This document shows, piece after piece, positions 10,699 to 18,938 of a stretch of DNA of 64,000 nucleotides (positions are counted from its first letter, which is position 1; each line of letters begins with the position of its first letter). The stretch covers positions 1 to 64,000 of the forward strand of contig JAFTWE010000039.1 in the NCBI GenBank assembly GCA_017465465.1, read 5' to 3'. A program made the translations under genes and the position numbers. The notes under the pieces are model-generated. The model saw only the letters and a program-made list of their open reading frames with translations, did no database searches and was not told where the DNA came from. This DNA is from Clostridia bacterium (GTDB lineage Bacteria > Bacillota > Clostridia > Oscillospirales > Acutalibacteraceae).

Positions 10699-12321
10699 TT
10701 ATTGCTGTTTTGAAAGCGGTGTAGATTCAATATCTGTTTCAAAATCAAGGATGTTGTTGTATTCTATATGCTCACAACGGATTCCGAAAATCTCGGCGGC
10801 CTTTTTTGCGCCAATCATCAGTTGTCCGTTCTTCATATAAACCGTGCTTTCAAGGTCGAATTCCTCTCCGTTGACATCGGCTGTATTGCTTCCCTCGGTG
10901 AAAACCGCCTTTTTGCCAAACATATCAACTGCAAGCCGATTTCCGTCTTTACTTACAGCCGCTCCTATATATTGGCAAAGCACACCAAAGGGTGCGAACC
11001 AAACTCCGTTAACCGCTTCGCACACGGTACCCTTTGCGCAGATTTGAGGCATCGAGCCTTTATACATCATTCTTGTTTCGTGAAAAATCGGCGGAAGTGA
11101 CGGCGGTAAAATCTCGTCGTTGTCTTTATCTATAACAAATTTATCGGCAATTTTTCCGTCAGCTAGGCAGGTTGTAATAGTCAGAACTCCTTTGTTGACC
11201 TCAACAAGGGCATAAGCCGCAGTGCCGACCTCCTGAGCGTAGTAGGCATTGTGCCATATTTTTCTTTCGTTGCTTCTTTTTCCGCCTGAGCCTGTGGAGC
11301 ACTGATAATGCACCGTGCCCTCAGAGGGCTTTTCAAACATAGCATCGCCCTTTATAGGGTAAGTGCGTGCAAATGTGTGCTCATGACCTTCAAAAACGAG
11401 GTCACAGCTCTCAATACCTTTACGAAGCCAAGGGTATCCGTCGTCATTCTGACCCTCGGGTATTGCGGGATAAATCGGGAAATGATAACATCCAAGCTTC
11501 CATTGTGCCTGTGAATTTTTTAGATTTTCGTAAGCCCAGTCCCCCACGAGCTGTGGCTCATTTATGCCCATAATGCAAAAATGAACATTGCCGTAATCAA
11601 AGGAATAGTTCTCTGTTTCAAAGCCTTTCGGGCCGTTGAGGGGGTAAGAATACTTAAACTGCTCATCAAAAAAGTCTGCGTGGTCAAGGTAAAACTTGCC
11701 TTCGGGCGGCTCGGGCAGATACTTCTTAAATCCGCGGTTGTCGTGGTTACCGGTTGTCATCATATACGGCAGACTCTCCACAATGCCGTCAAGGCCTGAA
11801 AACATTCCGTTCCATTGAAGCTCGTTCTGTCCGTCGTCGCAGTTGTCCCCTGCTGTCAGAATAAATCTTATATCCGGGTCACGCTTGAGGGCGAAGTTCA
11901 GCATATTTTTAAGGGGCGAATAGTCAGGCTTCGGCCACGGGTCGCCAACCTGCTGGTCGGAAATCACAATGAATTTAAAATTATCGCAGTTTTCTTCCTG
12001 AGTGGTGAATGTGAATTCACCGCTTCTGTTATTGTTGTCGCCGCAGGTGTATGTATAACTGCTTCCTGCTTCAAGATTTTTTAATATTGCAGTGTTGAAT
12101 TTGCTGATGTCAATGTCACTTTCAATCACCCTGCATATTGCATCAATTTTTTCCTGCTCACCCTTGCTGTCTGTAAGCAAAACAAATCCGTCCTCTGCTG
12201 AAAGGTCGGTGCGCCAGGTGACTGCCATTTCATATCTGGGGTCACCGCAAAAGCTCAGCATAATATGGTCGGGCTGAGGTGTTGAGCCTCGGTCGGGTTT
12301 AGTGAAGTTGTTTTTTTGCAT
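10699..12321 (-). CDS. Calcineurin-like metallophosphoesterase with N-terminal Fn3-like and C-terminal stalk-like domain
   Basis: 540 residues. An N-terminal beta domain like that of purple acid phosphatases precedes a metallophosphoesterase core with the expected metal motifs: ISDQQVGD, TAGDNCDDG, TTGNHDNRG, CYHFPIY and FEGHEHTF. The last about 110 residues look like a copper-amine-oxidase N-like (stalk) domain often found on clostridial surface enzymes. Unlike most such proteins there is no signal peptide, so it is either cytosolic or exported by an unseen route. Start ATG has an AAAGGGTGA site and a good promoter upstream. Monocistronic. Substrate unknown; a phosphomonoester or phosphodiester is expected from the family. 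Confidence 0.8.
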   Translation of the reverse strand: MQKNNFTKPDRGSTPQPDHIMLSFCGDPRYEMAVTWRTDLSAEDGFVLLTDSKGEQEKIDAICRVIESDIDISKFNTAILKNLEAGSSYTYTCGDNNNRSGEFTFTTQEENCDNFKFIVISDQQVGDPWPKPDYSPLKNMLNFALKRDPDIRFILTAGDNCDDGQNELQWNGMFSGLDGIVESLPYMMTTGNHDNRGFKKYLPEPPEGKFYLDHADFFDEQFKYSYPLNGPKGFETENYSFDYGNVHFCIMGINEPQLVGDWAYENLKNSQAQWKLGCYHFPIYPAIPEGQNDDGYPWLRKGIESCDLVFEGHEHTFARTYPIKGDAMFEKPSEGTVHYQCSTGSGGKRSNERKIWHNAYYAQEVGTAAYALVEVNKGVLTITTCLADGKIADKFVIDKDNDEILPPSLPPIFHETRMMYKGSMPQICAKGTVCEAVNGVWFAPFGVLCQYIGAAVSKDGNRLAVDMFGKKAVFTEGSNTADVNGEEFDLESTVYMKNGQLMIGAKKAAEIFGIRCEHIEYNNILDFETDIESTPLSKQQ

Positions 12322-12342
12322 AAAATCACCCTTTCAACGGCT

Positions 12343-12371
12343 ATTTTATCACTCGTTTAAATTTGTGTCAA
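12343..12371 (-). promoter_or_regulatory. Sigma-A promoter of the 10699-12321 phosphoesterase
   Basis: On the minus strand TTGACA (12366-12371) and TAAAAT (12343-12348) are separated by 17 bp, 22 bp upstream of the ATG. Confidence 0.7.
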
Positions 12372-12444
12372 CGAAGAAAAGCGATTATATATGTTGCCTG
12401 ATTGTAAATTTTACGAAAAACATATTATAATTTTGAAATATGAC

Positions 12445-12473
12445 TTGTAAATTGAACAAAAATAGTTTAAAAT
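12445..12473 (+). promoter_or_regulatory. Sigma-A promoter of the parvulin foldase gene
   Basis: TTGTAA (12445-12450), 17-bp spacer, TAAAAT (12468-12473). The -10 box overlaps an upstream in-frame ATG at 12472, which therefore cannot be the translation start. Confidence 0.6.
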
Positions 12474-12528
12474 GTATTTGTTATGCTGTATCTTTCAGCA
12501 AAGACTATATTCGAAAAGGATGAACATT

Positions 12529-14256
12529 ATGGCAGATATGAACCAGAACAAAGCGGAACAGTACCGCCAGGAAAGAAAAGACCGCTTGGCAAAATCCGCA
12601 AAGAAAAATGCAAAGAGCATGGAAAAATCCATTGCTGTTCGCTCAGTAATTAAAAAGGTTATCGCAATCGTTTTGGTTGCAGTAATTGCACTTGGTGCCG
12701 CTTACGGAATTCTTGATTACGCAGGCGTTGTTAACAAGGCTGTTCAGGTAGGTTATGTAGGCAACGAGAACATCTCTTTCTCAGAATACATATATTACTA
12801 CAACCGTGCTTTCAATACTCTTTATCAGAATGAGCAGTATTATCAGTATTACGGCTACAGCTACACAGGCTATGACACAACCAAAGCTCCTCAGGACCAG
12901 ACAGAGGATTACAAGGATGCCGCAACAGGTGAAACAATGAAGTGGACTGAGTATCTCCACGACCAGGCTGTTGATATGGCACAGATGTACCTTGCATTTT
13001 ATCAGGAAGCTAAAAAGCTCAACCTTGAATTAACAGAAGCAGACGAAGCTGCTATTGATAAGAGCATTGAAGAGCTTCGTGAGCAGGCCGCTCAGACAGG
13101 CACGCAGAGCGCATCAGGCGGCACAATCAAGGGCTATTCACTCAACTCTTTTCTCCGTCTTCAGTATGGTAACGGCATTAACGAAAGCTTCTTGAGAAAG
13201 CAGATGAAGATTGAAACTCTTGCTCAGAAGTTCCACGACACAAAGCACGATGAATTTTCAGCAGGCTACACAGCAGAAGAGGTTAAGGCTGTATTTGATA
13301 AAGACCCCGACCTCTACACATTTGTTGACATCCGTTTTTATCAGTTCTCAAACGAAGAGCTCACAAAGGGTGAAAACGAAACTGATGATGAGTTAAAGGC
13401 ACGTCAGGAGAAGTCTGACAAAGAAACAAAAGCAAACGCTCAGGCTATGTATGATGCAATCACAGATGAAAAGTCATTTGTAGCTCAGGCAACAAAATAC
13501 AACAAGACTGAAAATTATGACGCTGATTCAGCAACCCTCATCAAATCTGCAAGCAAAACTCAGATTGGTGACGGTCAGAATCTTGAATCAATCAACGCTG
13601 ACCTTGCAACATGGGCATTTGGTGACGATGTTAAGGCAGGCAGCAAAAAGCTTATTTCTGATGATAAAGCAGGCACATATATCGTTGCCCTTATGGTTAA
13701 CCCACAGCACGATGTAAAAACTGTTGATGTTCGCCACATCCTCTTTGCAACAACAAACAATGAAACAGGCGAAGCTCTTTCAGACGAAGAAATCAAGCAG
13801 GCTGAAACAGACGCTAAGAAAGCCCTTGCAGATTGGGAAGCAGGCGACAAAACTGAGGATTCATTTGCTCAGTATGCAACAGACCTTACAGATGACACAG
13901 GCTCAGCTTCAACAGGCGGTCTTTATGAAAATGTTGTTCCCGGTCAGATGGTTGCAGAGTTTGACACTTGGATTTTTGACGAAGCACGCAAAGCAGGCGA
14001 TGCAGAAATCGTTGAAACAGAATTTGGTTATCACGTAATTTATTTTGTTGATGCTCATGATTCATTCTCAGATGTTAAAATCCGCAGCGACCTTGCAACA
14101 GAGGATGTTAACACTCTTGCAGAAGACCTTCTTGAGGGTGACACTTATGTAGTTGGCGTTGGTCCAAGACGTACAAATTACCTCGAAGAAAAAATGCTTA
14201 AGAGAATCGCTAAGACAATCGCAAGCAACAACCAGAACACAGCAAGCTATCAATAA
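12529..14256 (+). CDS. Membrane-anchored parvulin-type peptidyl-prolyl isomerase (PrsA/SurA-like foldase)
   Basis: 575 residues from the ATG at 12529, chosen because AAAAGGA lies 8 nt upstream; the longer frame from 12472 begins inside the promoter. The basic N-terminus is followed by one membrane helix (about 42-63) and no lipobox, so it is a type II-like anchored extracytoplasmic protein. A SurA_N-like helical region follows, and a parvulin domain lies at about 399-510 (VRHILFA, SxASTGGLYENV, EFGYHVIYF). Family role: helping secreted proteins fold at the outer membrane face. It sits next to genes for secreted proteins. It is longer than Bacillus PrsA (about 290 residues), mainly through the helical part. 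Confidence 0.88.
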   Translation: MADMNQNKAEQYRQERKDRLAKSAKKNAKSMEKSIAVRSVIKKVIAIVLVAVIALGAAYGILDYAGVVNKAVQVGYVGNENISFSEYIYYYNRAFNTLYQNEQYYQYYGYSYTGYDTTKAPQDQTEDYKDAATGETMKWTEYLHDQAVDMAQMYLAFYQEAKKLNLELTEADEAAIDKSIEELREQAAQTGTQSASGGTIKGYSLNSFLRLQYGNGINESFLRKQMKIETLAQKFHDTKHDEFSAGYTAEEVKAVFDKDPDLYTFVDIRFYQFSNEELTKGENETDDELKARQEKSDKETKANAQAMYDAITDEKSFVAQATKYNKTENYDADSATLIKSASKTQIGDGQNLESINADLATWAFGDDVKAGSKKLISDDKAGTYIVALMVNPQHDVKTVDVRHILFATTNNETGEALSDEEIKQAETDAKKALADWEAGDKTEDSFAQYATDLTDDTGSASTGGLYENVVPGQMVAEFDTWIFDEARKAGDAEIVETEFGYHVIYFVDAHDSFSDVKIRSDLATEDVNTLAEDLLEGDTYVVGVGPRRTNYLEEKMLKRIAKTIASNNQNTASYQ

Positions 14257-14266
14257 AGTTTAAATC

Positions 14267-14295
14267 AACTGCTCTGCTTCGGCGGGGCAGTTTTT
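14267..14295 (+). terminator. Intrinsic terminator after the foldase gene
   Basis: An 11-bp stem with G-U pairs (14267-14277 with 14282-14292), TTCG-type loop and T run. Confidence 0.8.
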
Positions 14296-14300
14296 ATATC

Positions 14301-14329
14301 TTGACAATATCGTTAAACGATAATATAAT
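14301..14329 (+). promoter_or_regulatory. Consensus sigma-A promoter of the PadR-DUF2812 operon
   Basis: TTGACA at 14301-14306 and TATAAT at 14324-14329, exactly 17 bp apart: a perfect consensus, so strong unless repressed. The spacer holds operator 1. Confidence 0.85.
14308..14322. promoter_or_regulatory. Operator 1, 7-1-7 palindrome inside the promoter spacer
   Basis: TATCGTT-A-AACGATA lies wholly between the -35 and -10 boxes. The same arms recur at 14341-14355. Autoregulation by the downstream PadR protein is inferred from position; PadR repressors commonly bind such palindromes over their own promoter. Confidence 0.75.
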
Positions 14330-14340
14330 GTAATTGACGA

Positions 14341-14355
14341 TATCGTTTAACGATA
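14341..14355. promoter_or_regulatory. Operator 2, 7-1-7 palindrome downstream of the -10 box
   Basis: TATCGTT-T-AACGATA, with arms identical to operator 1 and centre 33 bp away (about three helical turns), so both sites face the same side of the DNA. It lies in the early transcribed leader before the ribosome site. Confidence 0.75.
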
Positions 14356-14373
14356 ATAAAAGGCGGTGGTGTT

Positions 14374-14691
14374 ATGCCGAGAAGAGCATTGCAAACATTG
14401 TCAGAGCCAATGTATTATGTTTTGCTTGCGCTTACAAAGGAGCTTTACGGAACGGAAATAATGAGTGAAGTTAAGCGGATTTCAAACGGAAGAATACATA
14501 TAGGTCCGGGTACGCTTTACACTATGCTTGATAAGTTTTATACCGCAGGGTTGATAAAACGAACAAATAACGGGCTTGCAACAAAAAGCTACATAATTAC
14601 CGACGAGGGCCAAAAGATGCTCAGGGAGGAATACACAAGACTCAATACCCTTATTTCTGACGGAGAAAAGGTAATGGAGGTGCTGAAATGA
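14374..14691 (+). CDS. PadR family transcriptional regulator
   Basis: 105 residues, the normal size of the short PadR type. The winged-helix core shows LTKELYGTEIMSEVKRIS and GPGTLYTMLDKFYTAGLI, with a short C-terminal dimer helix. AAAGGCGGTG precedes the ATG. Its stop overlaps the next start (ATGA), so it is translationally coupled to the DUF2812 membrane protein, a partnership very common in Clostridia. Two palindromes in its promoter are the likely binding sites. The inducer is unknown. Confidence 0.92.
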   Translation: MPRRALQTLSEPMYYVLLALTKELYGTEIMSEVKRISNGRIHIGPGTLYTMLDKFYTAGLIKRTNNGLATKSYIITDEGQKMLREEYTRLNTLISDGEKVMEVLK

Positions 14692-15995
14692 AAGACGGAA
14701 AAATTGTAAAAGAGGAAATGAAGTTCAGTTATACAGAATTAACAGCCCTTGAACAGTATTTAACCCAAAAAGAAGAAAACGGATTAAGATTTATAAAAAC
14801 TGAAGACGGGAAGATACATTTTGAGCAAGCACCGCAGAGAAAAATAAAATATTCGGCAGTTATTTTTACGGGGCATTCGATGAAAAGTGATTTCATCGAA
14901 GCCTGCGAAGCACAGGGTTGGGAATTTGTATCAAGCTACTGCGATGAATTGTATATCTTCAGAACGGAAAATCCTGATGCGGAAGAAATAATGACCGACC
15001 AAAAAGATTATTTAAAAACAGTGGCCAAAAGAACCTTTTTTCAACCGGGTTATCTGGGAATATCGGGGTTTGCTCTGTTTCTGCTTTTTAAAGTGTTGAT
15101 TTTACGAGCACCTTATGAAGGGCTGATTGTAACTGACACAGAAGACTGTGCTGTTTTGGTTGCTGTTATTTTCAGTATTTTGCTGACTTTGGCTAAGCTG
15201 TTTCAGCTTGTGTTCTGGTATATTAAAAGTAACAGACAAATAGCAGAAAATAAGAATATTCCCTTTATCGGCAAACAGCAGGCGGAAAAATCAGCGAAAA
15301 TATGGAATGCAGTTAGTGTTATTCACCCGATTTTAATGCTGGCAACAGTAATGTTTTTGGGAATGGGCTACAGCAACATAACGGTTGACTGTGTAATTTG
15401 CGGTATATTTATTTTAATAAGCCTGTATTCCGCTACACGAGATACTGTGAAAAAAACCAAGAATAAAAGAAAATATGTGTCCTTTGCCGCATGTTCTTTG
15501 GTTGTTGCTATAGGGATTTTTTTCATTTGTATGTGGGGTCAGACCGAATATAATAAAAGCATTGACAAGAAGCTTTGCAATAACGGCGTGCCCATTTCTA
15601 TTGCTGACATAACAGGAAATGAAAATAATATTACACAAAGAAGTCGCGTCAGCGCAACAAGACTTGGACAGCACTATAAGTTTTCTTCCGTTTATGAGGC
15701 AGAAAACTACGAAGAAAGTTACTCGGTATATTACGAAGTTTTTGTAAGCAATTATGAGTGGGTCACACAAGAATATATTGCTTTGGTAAAAAAAGAATTT
15801 ACAGATGCAAACAATAAACTTATAAAAGCTGATGAACCCTATGGATGGGATGAGCTTTATTATTTAGAGTATAACGGAAAAACGGAGCAAGAGGGATATG
15901 CGGTTAAAGGCAACACAGTAGTTATGGTTGATTACAGCAGTCTGCCGCAAGATGCCGATTTCTATGAGCTGGCTTATAATAAATGTTTGCAATAA
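14688..15995 (+). CDS. DUF2812 domain membrane protein, PadR partner
   Basis: 435 residues. The N-terminal about 115 residues match the DUF2812 pattern (GLRFIKTEDGKIHFEQAPQRKIKYSAVIF and CEAQGWEFV), cytosolic. Membrane helices follow at about 125-145, 155-175, 210-260 and 280-300, then an extracytoplasmic C-terminal domain of about 130 residues rich in aromatic and acidic residues. It overlaps padR by 4 bp. In the family these proteins are co-regulated by PadR and thought to take part in envelope stress sensing; the molecular function is not known. Confidence 0.8.
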   Translation: MKDGKIVKEEMKFSYTELTALEQYLTQKEENGLRFIKTEDGKIHFEQAPQRKIKYSAVIFTGHSMKSDFIEACEAQGWEFVSSYCDELYIFRTENPDAEEIMTDQKDYLKTVAKRTFFQPGYLGISGFALFLLFKVLILRAPYEGLIVTDTEDCAVLVAVIFSILLTLAKLFQLVFWYIKSNRQIAENKNIPFIGKQQAEKSAKIWNAVSVIHPILMLATVMFLGMGYSNITVDCVICGIFILISLYSATRDTVKKTKNKRKYVSFAACSLVVAIGIFFICMWGQTEYNKSIDKKLCNNGVPISIADITGNENNITQRSRVSATRLGQHYKFSSVYEAENYEESYSVYYEVFVSNYEWVTQEYIALVKKEFTDANNKLIKADEPYGWDELYYLEYNGKTEQEGYAVKGNTVVMVDYSSLPQDADFYELAYNKCLQ

Positions 15996-16000
15996 CACAT

Positions 16001-16032
16001 AAAAATGCCCGGATGTCAAATGACACCCGGGC
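16001..16032 (-). terminator. Intrinsic terminator, minus strand (shared intergenic hairpin)
   Basis: GCCCGG-containing 12-bp stem (16007-16018 with 16021-16032, one mismatch) followed on the minus strand by a T run. It ends the 16055-17893 gene and may also slow readthrough from the convergent DUF2812 gene. Confidence 0.75.
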
Positions 16033-16054
16033 GTTAGCTTTATTAAATTAGTGA

Positions 16055-17893
16055 TTAGTCGAAGAAGCCCTTAGGACCAACAACCATATATACAACATCA
16101 CTTGCTACTCTTGCGAGAGTTTCAAGGATTGCATCCTGAGTTGATGTGTCTTCTTCTGCTTCATATCTTCCGCAGAATACGAGTGCATCGTAAAGCTTCT
16201 GAACTGTTGCTTCATCGCCTTTAACATCGATGATTGTTCTGTTCATCATCTCATCGGTTTCTGCAAGAGCTTCATCAAGAACTGCAATCTGCTCTGCTGT
16301 GAGAGTTGAACGGTCAATTTCTGCTGCGTCGGGAAGATAGCTTCTCTTAACCCACTTTGTGTTTCTTGTGCCGTTATACTGAGGCCATCTTGAAGGATTA
16401 GAGTTGATATCAACAAGAGATTCATCAAGAAGAAGCTCAATAGCAAGCTTAAGAGCTACATCATTACCGCCGATTTCGTGGTGCTGATTTTCAAAGAACC
16501 ATGTGTTATCGGGGAATGCGCAGGTTGAAGCATCAACCTCACCGTCAGGTGAAAGATATTTGCTGTTTGCAGCGGCAACCTTTTCACCGGGGAGAGCTGC
16601 TGTTGCGCCGAGAGAAGTTGAATCAAGCTGGATAATACCGTCACTGTTTACCTTGTCATAGCATTCAACAACTGCAAAGAATGAATATTCCTGCTCACCA
16701 AAGAAGAGACCGTAACCGCAAAGAGTGTTGAACTGACCGCCCTTTGACATAAACTTACGGATGTTATCTTCAAGGTTTAACTGTGCCTGATAAAATGCGT
16801 CTGTGCTCTTGCGAAGCTCAGCGTGCTCTTCATCAGCGAGATACTTGTCTGCAAGCTCAGGGTAAGCGTCACTTGGAAGCATTGCCCAGAACTGAGATGT
16901 GTTGTGAAGGAAGTTTTCAAAAATTACATCAAAGGCTGATGTGAGGAGAAGCTCAAGCTCAGCTCTTGGAAGAATTCTTAAAAGAATGTTGATAACATAA
17001 CCGAGAGCGGCGCCGTCACCTTCAATTGACATAATATAAGGGAACAATTCCTTGTAAATGCTTTCGTCTGTAAGGTTCCATTCTCTCTGGTAGAAGTCTT
17101 CAAGAATACGTGTTCCGTCATGAACAGCAACAACGCTAACGATTTCGTTAACCTTTTCTGCTGCATCAAACTGGTCCATATAAGCTGTGAAAACAGTACC
17201 GCCAAGGCTTACATTAAGAAGGTTAACCTTGTCTGAGCCTGTTTCTTCCATAACAAAGTCAATGAATTCATCAAGACCTCTTGCTGATTCCATAACATTA
17301 CCGAAAAGGTTGAAGGTGTAAAGATAAACTTCATCTTCACCAACGATGTCGGTATAAGCCTGGATGGGAAGCTGACGGTAGAACCATTCTCTGTCATATT
17401 CACCGTCAAAAGAATTTTCATCAAACTCTGAAAGAGGGAAGTGGAAATCCTTTAACTGAAGGTTGTTAACGAGCTTGCCGTCGGGAGTAGTCTTCTGAAG
17501 TGAAAGCAATTCGTCAGCAAGAACCTTAACACCTGCTGCAAGACCGCAGTCCTTCTGAGTGAGGAGCATTAAGATAAGAGGAATTGCAACATGCTGAAGA
17601 ATAAGGGGCACCATATTATCGGTGTTAACCATAAGAAGAGTTCCGTTGGTTGTGCCGCCGTCTTCGTCAAAAATTACCTCGTTATTTTCATCGCAGAGGT
17701 AAACCGGTGAATGGTTGATACCGGGGCAGATGATAAGAGGATAAGTTTCATCTGAGAGGGCGAGTGTCTGGGCTGCTTCTTCAACTGAATCTGCCTGAAC
17801 ATAGCTGCCGTCTGAAGCAGAAACTGCAAACGCAACAGAGCAAACAGAAAAAATCAAGCTGATTGAAAGCAAAACAGAAAGAATCTTTTTCAT
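16055..17893 (-). CDS. Secreted alpha/beta-hydrolase-like protein (degenerate lipase elbow)
   Basis: 612 residues with a clear Sec signal peptide (MKKILSVLLSISLIFSVCSVAFA, cut near 23-26). YPLIICPGINHSP near 51-63 resembles the oxyanion strand of lipases, and LLNVSLGGT near 225-233 resembles the nucleophile elbow with Ser229. The usual first glycine of G-x-S-x-G is Asn227, so activity is uncertain. HHEIGG near 480 could supply the histidine. A lipase or esterase acting outside the cell is inference. The gene is monocistronic, with GGAGG before the ATG, its own promoter and terminator. No anchor domain is visible. Confidence 0.6.
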   Translation of the reverse strand: MKKILSVLLSISLIFSVCSVAFAVSASDGSYVQADSVEEAAQTLALSDETYPLIICPGINHSPVYLCDENNEVIFDEDGGTTNGTLLMVNTDNMVPLILQHVAIPLILMLLTQKDCGLAAGVKVLADELLSLQKTTPDGKLVNNLQLKDFHFPLSEFDENSFDGEYDREWFYRQLPIQAYTDIVGEDEVYLYTFNLFGNVMESARGLDEFIDFVMEETGSDKVNLLNVSLGGTVFTAYMDQFDAAEKVNEIVSVVAVHDGTRILEDFYQREWNLTDESIYKELFPYIMSIEGDGAALGYVINILLRILPRAELELLLTSAFDVIFENFLHNTSQFWAMLPSDAYPELADKYLADEEHAELRKSTDAFYQAQLNLEDNIRKFMSKGGQFNTLCGYGLFFGEQEYSFFAVVECYDKVNSDGIIQLDSTSLGATAALPGEKVAAANSKYLSPDGEVDASTCAFPDNTWFFENQHHEIGGNDVALKLAIELLLDESLVDINSNPSRWPQYNGTRNTKWVKRSYLPDAAEIDRSTLTAEQIAVLDEALAETDEMMNRTIIDVKGDEATVQKLYDALVFCGRYEAEEDTSTQDAILETLARVASDVVYMVVGPKGFFD

Positions 17894-17924
17894 AAATAAA
17901 CCTCCTGAGATTTATATTCAGTTT

Positions 17925-17953
17925 ATATTATCACAAATTGGTTATTTTTTCAA
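17925..17953 (-). promoter_or_regulatory. Promoter of the secreted hydrolase-like gene
   Basis: Minus-strand TTGAAA (17948-17953), 17-bp spacer, TAATAT (17925-17930). Confidence 0.55.
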
Positions 17954-18017
17954 CTCAATAAATTAACAAAGTAAAAACGGACTATATGTGTATTTTCACC
18001 AAAGGAAGCATAACTCG

Positions 18018-18046
18018 TTGACGAGGTGATATTTTAATGGTATAAT
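18018..18046 (+). promoter_or_regulatory. Promoter of the polysaccharide export operon
   Basis: TTGACG (18018-18023), 17-bp spacer, TATAAT (18041-18046), 30 bp before the permease start. Confidence 0.75.
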
Positions 18047-18076
18047 AGAACGGATTAGAAGATGAAAGGTGATATG

Positions 18077-18913
18077 ATGCAAAAAACGGTTATTGAGCCA
18101 AACGGACACAATATGCAATATTGGAAAGACCTTTGGCGTTACAGAGAATTGGCGTTTAACTTTGCAAAAAGAGATGTTACCGTAAGATATAAGCAGACGG
18201 TAATAGGATTTGGTTGGGCGGTTATAAGCCCTATTATAAATATGTTGCTTATGACCTTTATTTTTGGCGGTGTTGCAGGGCTTTCAAGCGAAGGTGACAC
18301 ACCGTATTACATAATGGTTTATGCAGGGCTTATTCCCTGGGCGCTTTTGTCAAAGAGCCTTCAAAGCGGAGCAGGTACTTTCATTAACAATGCGGGAATA
18401 ATGAATAAGGTTTATTTCCCGAGAATTTTATCACCCTTAGGCTCAATGCTTGCCTTTTTGATTGACACGGCAATTTCATTTGGCGTTATGTTTGTACTTA
18501 TGATAATATTTTATTTCCTTGAGGGATTTGTTCCGTCAATCAGAATTCTTCTTTGTCCGCTTGTTTTGGTTTGGGTTGCGGTTCTCGGACTTTTTGCAGG
18601 GCTTTTTCTCTCGTCTTTCAATGTTAAATGGCGTGACCTTAATCAGATGTTACCTTTTATAATTTCTATTGGTCAGTATGTTTCTCCCGTAGCTTATTCG
18701 GTTTCAGAAAACTTTGGCGATAAGTGGTGGTTGCCTCTTTATTGCATTAACCCTGCAGTGGGAGTGCTTGAAACATTTAAGTGGTGTATTATTGACTCAA
18801 TGGAGTTTAATTCTTTAGCGTTCTTCATTTCTCTGGGCTGGACTGCAGTTTTCATCCCTCTGGGAATCAAGCTCTTCAGAAAAACAGAGAGAACCTTTGT
18901 TGATATAGTTTAA
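18077..18913 (+). CDS. ABC-2 type polysaccharide/teichoic-acid export permease (Wzm/TagG-like)
   Basis: About 278 residues. In-frame ATGs occur at 18062, 18074 and 18077; AAAGGTGA at 18065-18072 favours 18077. Family hallmarks are YRELAFNFAKRDVTVRYKQT before the first membrane helix, six membrane segments and NVKWRDLNQMLPF. It forms the membrane channel for the ATPase encoded 25 bp downstream and exports a lipid-linked surface polymer (O-antigen-like polysaccharide or teichoic acid). It is first in a four-gene unit with two glycosyltransferases. The polymer identity cannot be told from sequence. Confidence 0.9.
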   Translation: MQKTVIEPNGHNMQYWKDLWRYRELAFNFAKRDVTVRYKQTVIGFGWAVISPIINMLLMTFIFGGVAGLSSEGDTPYYIMVYAGLIPWALLSKSLQSGAGTFINNAGIMNKVYFPRILSPLGSMLAFLIDTAISFGVMFVLMIIFYFLEGFVPSIRILLCPLVLVWVAVLGLFAGLFLSSFNVKWRDLNQMLPFIISIGQYVSPVAYSVSENFGDKWWLPLYCINPAVGVLETFKWCIIDSMEFNSLAFFISLGWTAVFIPLGIKLFRKTERTFVDIV

Positions 18914-18938
18914 AACAGTGAAAGGTTAAGGATTTGTT

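Noticed and set aside
12472-12528. Upstream start for the parvulin foldase
   Set aside because: The ATG at 12472 overlaps the -10 box of the promoter; the ATG at 12529 has a proper ribosome site.
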